Shown here: in pieces, positions 60,067 through 64,000 of the stretch | How positions within the stretch are numbered: position 1 is the stretch's first letter | Layout: every line of letters starts with the position of its first letter | NCBI GenBank assembly: GCA_905182865.1 | Contig: CAJJCY010000002.1 | Span: forward strand, 443,040-507,039 | Direction of reading: 5' to 3' | From: an uncultured SAR324 cluster bacterium | GTDB lineage: Bacteria; SAR324; NAC60-12 | DNA: 64,000 bases | The notes under the pieces: generated by a model | What the model saw: only the letters and a program-made list of their open reading frames with translations | The model's database searches: none | What the model was told of the DNA's origin: nothing | Made by a program: the position numbers and the translations under genes

Positions 60067-60582
60067 ATGAACAAAACGCCTGCCAAAATAATAAATCTTG
60101 CGGACCGTCGGGCCAAGAAAGAAGATGAGGCTCAAAATGCACCTATTCGAGGTTGGATAATTTGGCTGCATTGTCCTAAATGTAAGTCACTGGAATACTC
60201 AGAAATAGAAATTCCGGAGGGAAGAATTCATAAATGCGGTACATTGGTGGAAGAGGAGGAGGTCCAAATAGATGTCCGTGCAGAATATACTATTTCACTG
60301 CGTAATTCACTCAGACTAGAAGAACTTTTTAAGCAGACAAAAATTCCTGGATTTCTCAAACCCCTGGCAAAAAAAGGTATTGGGATGCTGGAAAATTTGC
60401 AAGCTGCTGAGGAAGAATACCGAAATAGGCTAAAAAATATAACCGGCGGTTCAGTTGATGCTTATTCTAATGACTGGGATGAGAAGTCCCTTGGAATGGA
60501 ACTGAAAACGCTGGAACCACTCGGGATCATTCTAACAGAAGCACGACAACCCAATCTGCATTTTACGGAAGTAGGATCCTGA
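60067..60582 (+). CDS. Zinc-ribbon-like hypothetical protein upstream of recR
   Basis: From the ATG at 60067 (MNKTPAKIINLADRRAKKED) about 171 residues; an upstream start at 59983 is less likely. HCPKCKSLEYSEIEIPEGRI followed by HKCGTLVEE suggests a treble-clef or zinc-ribbon with CxxC and a partner cysteine. The rest is helical. It lies 6 nt before recR and is probably co-transcribed, where many genomes have dnaX-ybaB instead. Family not recognised. Confidence 0.65.
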   Translation: MNKTPAKIINLADRRAKKEDEAQNAPIRGWIIWLHCPKCKSLEYSEIEIPEGRIHKCGTLVEEEEVQIDVRAEYTISLRNSLRLEELFKQTKIPGFLKPLAKKGIGMLENLQAAEEEYRNRLKNITGGSVDAYSNDWDEKSLGMELKTLEPLGIILTEARQPNLHFTEVGS

Positions 60583-60588
60583 TTTCTC

Positions 60589-61191
60589 ATGCAAATCCCT
60601 GTTGCTCTTGAACGCCTGGTTTTCGAGTTTTCTCGTTTCCCGGGTGTTGGCCGAAAAACAGCACAACGACTCGCCTTTAATATTCTTCGCTATACTACTG
60701 AAGAAACTCAAAACCTGACGGATGCACTGACACAGGTCAAAGAGCAGATTCGTTACTGCTCTGTCTGTTCTGGTTTCACAGATGTTGATCCATGCGCAAT
60801 ATGCAGTCACTCCTCACGTGACCAGCAGCAAGTGTGCGTGGTAGAACAGCCGAATAATATTTTCCCAATTGAAAAAAGCGGAGTATTCAAAGGTGTTTAC
60901 CATGTTCTGATGGGTGCAATTTCTCCACTTGACGGCATCGGACCGGAACAGTTGAATGTGAAAAAATTAAGAAACAGGATAGAAAACACTAAAATCAACG
61001 AATTGATTTTAGCCACAAATCCTACAGTAAAAGGTGAAGCAACAGCTTTGTATTTACAGCAGGAATTTGCTGGAAAAATTTCAACAATTACAAGGCTTGC
61101 CTGTGGTATTCCTGCAGGTGGTGATCTGGAATACGTGGATGATGTAACTCTGATGGAAGCTTTTTACGGCAGGCACACAGTTAATAATTAA
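60589..61191 (+). CDS. recR: Recombination protein RecR
   Basis: Part of the RecFOR path that loads RecA at gaps. 200 residues: HhH (FPGVGRKTAQRLAFNIL), the zinc finger CSVCSGFTDVDPCAIC, and the Toprim domain (VCVVEQPNNIFPIEKSGVFK, YHVLMGAISPLDGIGPEQL). The C-terminal segment LACGIPAGGDLEYVDDVTLM is typical. It is followed after 5 nt by tyrS. Confidence 0.97.
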   Translation: MQIPVALERLVFEFSRFPGVGRKTAQRLAFNILRYTTEETQNLTDALTQVKEQIRYCSVCSGFTDVDPCAICSHSSRDQQQVCVVEQPNNIFPIEKSGVFKGVYHVLMGAISPLDGIGPEQLNVKKLRNRIENTKINELILATNPTVKGEATALYLQQEFAGKISTITRLACGIPAGGDLEYVDDVTLMEAFYGRHTVNN

Positions 61192-61196
61192 TAAGT

Positions 61197-62429
61197 ATGT
61201 TTGAAGAGTTTAAAAAACGCGGTTTTTTTCAACAGTGTACCCATTCAGAGGAACTGGCTAAAAAATTAAAAGAAGACCGTATCTGCTGCTATGTTGGATT
61301 TGATCCTACCGCAGACTCATTACATGTCGGGCACCTGATTCCACTTATGGGACTTGCTCATATGCAAAGAGCAGGTCATAAAATTATTGCCTTAATGGGT
61401 GGCGGAACGGCCATGATTGGCGATCCCAGCGGTAAAACCGAAATGCGAAAAATGCTGACCGAAGAGCAGCTGCAATCAAATATTGAGGGGATGCTTCCTC
61501 AATTTGAACGGTTTTTAGATTTTAGTGGAGACGCAATTCTAATTAATAATGTGGAATGGCTACGTAATCTGAATTACATAGATTTTCTGCGAGACATTGG
61601 TCGGCATTTTTCAGTTAACCGGATGCTGTCTTTTGAAACATACAAAATTAGACTGGAATCAGGATTAAGCTTTCTGGAATTCAATTATCAGCTTTTACAG
61701 GCCTACGATTTTCTGGAGTTGAATCGACGTTATGGTTGCAGCCTGCAAATGGGTGGAGACGATCAGTGGGCCAACATCATATCCGGAACTGATTTGATTC
61801 GCCGAGTGGAACGAAAAGATGCCTACGGCTGGACATATCCTCTCTTGACTGCCTCCTCCGGGAAAAAGATGGGGAAAACTGAAAAAGGTGCTCTCTGGCT
61901 TGATCCTAAACGTACATCAGCTTATGAATACTACCAGTATTGGGTCAATACGGAAGATGACGATGTAGAAAAATTTCTGGCCTTATTTACTTTTCTGCCA
62001 ATGAAAGAAATCAGGGAACTAGGAAAACTTCAGGGTGCAGACATTCGTGAAGCTAAAAAGAGACTGGCTTTTGAGACAACTAAGCTCATTCACGGCGAAG
62101 AAAACTCACTTCAGGCTCAACAGTCAGCGCAAGCTCTTTTTTCCGGCAACTCAGGGGAAGGAAGTGGAGACAAATCAAATGTACCCAGCACCACAATTAC
62201 CGCAGCCAGTTTATCTGCAGGACCTGGGATTTTCGAAATATTTCATGAAACAGGTCTTTGCAAATCCAAAGGAGAAGCACGACGTCTGCAGTCACAAGGT
62301 GGGGTTTACGTAAATGATGAACGGATTGATGATCCGGATTTTTGTCTTGGTGAGGCTGATTTACGGGACGGAGAAATTCTTCTTCGGGCAGGTAAAAAAC
62401 GTTATCACCGCTTAATTAAAGAATCTTAG
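61197..62429 (+). CDS. tyrS: Tyrosyl-tRNA synthetase
   Basis: Charges tRNA-Tyr. 410 residues: FDPTADSLHVGHLIPLMG with the HIGH-type HVGH (43-46), MGGDDQWANIISG, and the KMSKS-type KKMGKT. An S4 RNA-binding domain ends the chain (SKGEARRLQSQGGVYVNDER). The stretch AQALFSGNSGEGSGDKSN before the S4 domain is the usual linker. It forms an operon with recR and the Dabb gene (8 nt gap). Confidence 0.97.
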   Translation: MFEEFKKRGFFQQCTHSEELAKKLKEDRICCYVGFDPTADSLHVGHLIPLMGLAHMQRAGHKIIALMGGGTAMIGDPSGKTEMRKMLTEEQLQSNIEGMLPQFERFLDFSGDAILINNVEWLRNLNYIDFLRDIGRHFSVNRMLSFETYKIRLESGLSFLEFNYQLLQAYDFLELNRRYGCSLQMGGDDQWANIISGTDLIRRVERKDAYGWTYPLLTASSGKKMGKTEKGALWLDPKRTSAYEYYQYWVNTEDDDVEKFLALFTFLPMKEIRELGKLQGADIREAKKRLAFETTKLIHGEENSLQAQQSAQALFSGNSGEGSGDKSNVPSTTITAASLSAGPGIFEIFHETGLCKSKGEARRLQSQGGVYVNDERIDDPDFCLGEADLRDGEILLRAGKKRYHRLIKES

Positions 62430-62437
62430 GAGAAAAT

Positions 62438-62728
62438 ATGGTCAAGCATATTGTTATGTTCAAACTCAAAGAAAAAACTGCTGAAAATATGGAAGCAGCA
62501 GTTTCAACATTGAGGGGTTTGGATGGAGAAATTGAATCTCTGAGATTTATCGAGGTTGGAGTTGATTTCAAGGAATCAGAGCGTTCCTATGACCTGGTTC
62601 TCACCACACATTTTGATGATCAAGAGGGACTGTCTGCATATGCTTCACATCCCACCCATTTGCCCGTAATCGAAACTATGCGGAACCTCTGTTCCAACTC
62701 AATAGTTGTCGATTATGTTACCGAATAG
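62438..62728 (+). CDS. Dabb-family (stress-responsive A/B barrel) protein
   Basis: 96 residues: MVKHIVMFKLKEKTAENMEA, GLDGEIESLRFIEVGVDFKE and YASHPTHLPVIETMRNLC. The HIVMFKLK start and a HPxHxPV ending match the Dabb domain, a dimeric ferredoxin-like fold. Function unknown; plant members respond to stress and some bacterial ones act in small-molecule metabolism. AGGAG precedes the ATG. Its end overlaps the convergent PLP gene by 11 bp. Confidence 0.87.
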   Translation: MVKHIVMFKLKEKTAENMEAAVSTLRGLDGEIESLRFIEVGVDFKESERSYDLVLTTHFDDQEGLSAYASHPTHLPVIETMRNLCSNSIVVDYVTE

Positions 62729-63995
62729 CCCTCAGCAACGCACTATTCAAATCCCTTATAATTGGTGCAAGATCCTTTTCACAACCTGCCGCAATCCGGA
62801 TCAGATGTCGTGGAAGTTTAATTTCTTCAAGCTCCTGATCTGTATCAAAATAGTGAGTCAGCATTGGATATGGACATATGAGGGTTTGATTGGAACCAAG
62901 GGATGGAGATTTGAGAATGGCAGAAAAGTCCTTGTCATGGAAATTCTGCAAACCTTCTTCACTTTCATCTTTCAGGGTAAAACTGACAACTCCTCCAATA
63001 CCCGAGAGTAGTTTTTTTGCATTAGAAAAAGAAGAATGTGACGGAAGAGATGCGTGATAAACATGAGCTACCGCGGAGTGCTCTGATAGCAACTTGGCGA
63101 TCGTTGTCCCATTTGTGTTAAAGCGTTCCATCCGCTCTTCAAAATCCTGCATGCACTCCAATAATACTACTGATTCTAAAGGGGATATTGTCAGCCCCCA
63201 ATACTTTTGAAAGTTTTCCAGGGCAAGTGCGTCTTCATTACTTTTCACCAGTACAACTCCTCCTCCGTGATCATTGCTGCCACTCAGATATTTGGTCGTG
63301 CTGTGAATCACATAATCCACACCGTAGTCCATCGGCTGGCAATTTGCCGGAGAAGCAAGCGTACTATCGACCACGAAAGGAACTCCAAAAGAATTTGCAA
63401 TATTACCTATTTTCTCTAAATCCGGAACTTCCCCCAGTGGATTTGTGATCGTTTCAGTGATAATCATTGCCGTCTTATCACTCAAAATCTCCGGTAATCT
63501 ATCTAATTCAGCCAACCCCAGGAAGATGGCCTCCCAATTTGATGACAATCCAGAATCCATTAGGAGAGTATAGCTCTCGCTGTAGAGTAATCCAATCACA
63601 ATTACCTGAGGTTTTTCTTTTTTCCGCAGTAAATTCAGTACTGCAAAAATAGCTGACATTCCTGAGGGAAATAAGAATCCGGAAGAAGCGTGTTCCCATT
63701 CGCACAGCCTTTGAGAAATGAGTGATTCCGTACTTGAAACATTTTGTCTGTTTTCGATTCCGGAGAGTACAGAAATATGTTTTAAGTCAATTTTATTTTC
63801 CCGGAAAAATTCAAGAAAAACGGCAGCATTTCGAGCAGACAGTATGGGGCCGCTGCGCTTGCGTATTTCAGTCAATTCAGCAATTTGCCTGTCTGCACTA
63901 CTCAGAATAACACCACCTTCAATTCCGGAAATATCAGAACTTGAGTCCGGAGTTTTGATGTTTGAGACCCAGTAAGTCAGACCTCCGGGCCACAC
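62718..63995 (-). CDS. Cys/Met-metabolism PLP-dependent enzyme (trans-sulfuration type)
   Basis: 425 residues, fold-type I of the cystathionine gamma-synthase/lyase group. Core signatures are SGMSAIFAVLNLL, ITETITNPLGEVPDL, VVDSTLASPANCQ, and the PLP lysine in HSTTKYLSGSNDHGGGVV. Family members act on cystathionine, O-acyl homoserine or methionine; the exact reaction cannot be read here. The GTG at 63995 is 5 nt from the window edge, so the true start may lie beyond. An unusual N-terminal leader (about 60 residues) precedes the conserved part. Confidence 0.85.
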   Translation of the reverse strand: MWPGGLTYWVSNIKTPDSSSDISGIEGGVILSSADRQIAELTEIRKRSGPILSARNAAVFLEFFRENKIDLKHISVLSGIENRQNVSSTESLISQRLCEWEHASSGFLFPSGMSAIFAVLNLLRKKEKPQVIVIGLLYSESYTLLMDSGLSSNWEAIFLGLAELDRLPEILSDKTAMIITETITNPLGEVPDLEKIGNIANSFGVPFVVDSTLASPANCQPMDYGVDYVIHSTTKYLSGSNDHGGGVVLVKSNEDALALENFQKYWGLTISPLESVVLLECMQDFEERMERFNTNGTTIAKLLSEHSAVAHVYHASLPSHSSFSNAKKLLSGIGGVVSFTLKDESEEGLQNFHDKDFSAILKSPSLGSNQTLICPYPMLTHYFDTDQELEEIKLPRHLIRIAAGCEKDLAPIIRDLNSALLRAIR

Positions 63996-64000
63996 CTCAA

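Noticed and set aside
62706..63011. Plus-strand ORF of 101 codons after the Dabb gene
   Set aside because: It lies opposite the C-terminal part of the conserved PLP enzyme and shows no family features.

Overview
This window looks like chromosomal DNA of an AT-rich (by eye near 40% GC) free-living Gram-negative bacterium. Diderm traits are a beta-barrel-like protein ending in Phe (29021-30283), several lipobox proteins and a soluble transhydrogenase. The Fe-S type PurF, three-part PurL/PurQ/PurS, HrcA/CIRCE control and a cyclase-TolB-TPR protein would suit a marine deltaproteobacterium-like lineage such as SAR324. That placement is inference; no rRNA gene is present.

Region 1 (1-16.6 kb) is all on the minus strand. 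An HrcA-repressed chaperone cluster (hrcA-grpE-dnaK-dnaJ, with promoter and CIRCE at 16514-16571) is followed by an aminotransferase and then a purine operon read purE-K-C-S-Q-L-F-M-N-D. This covers PRPP to CAIR and SAICAR, apart from PurB and the last two steps. Region 2 (16.8-24.2 kb) holds membrane and secreted unknowns, a PfkB kinase fused to a queuosine-nucleotide-glycosylase-like domain, a decayed glpQ and a tRNA-Leu. Region 3 (24.3-41 kb) is a tidy housekeeping block: a stand-alone AICAR transformylase (the missing late purine step), glnS, folP, sthA, hisN-like, an acyl-CoA carboxylase subunit and fmt. Region 4 (41-59.7 kb) is accessory DNA: gene remnants, MORN-repeat proteins, a cyclase, GST, a K+ channel, an FN3/C-type-lectin lipoprotein, a GC-rich kinase/acyl-CoA dehydrogenase pair and an IS3 element. 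A promoter-bearing repeat of about 90 bp recurs in front of many of these genes. Region 5 (59.9-64 kb) returns to core genes: a zinc-ribbon protein, recR, tyrS, a Dabb protein and a PLP enzyme.

Frame disruptions are frequent but clustered. In purM, purE, dnaJ, grpE and especially dnaK (more than ten indels) the protein between shifts stays well conserved, which points to base-calling or assembly error rather than gene death. In region 4 some genes also carry in-frame stops or truncations, so real decay is likely there.

The pathways connect. The purine operon plus the transformylase at 25.2 kb cover most of IMP synthesis. PurN, the transformylase, Fmt and FolP all depend on folate one-carbon units.
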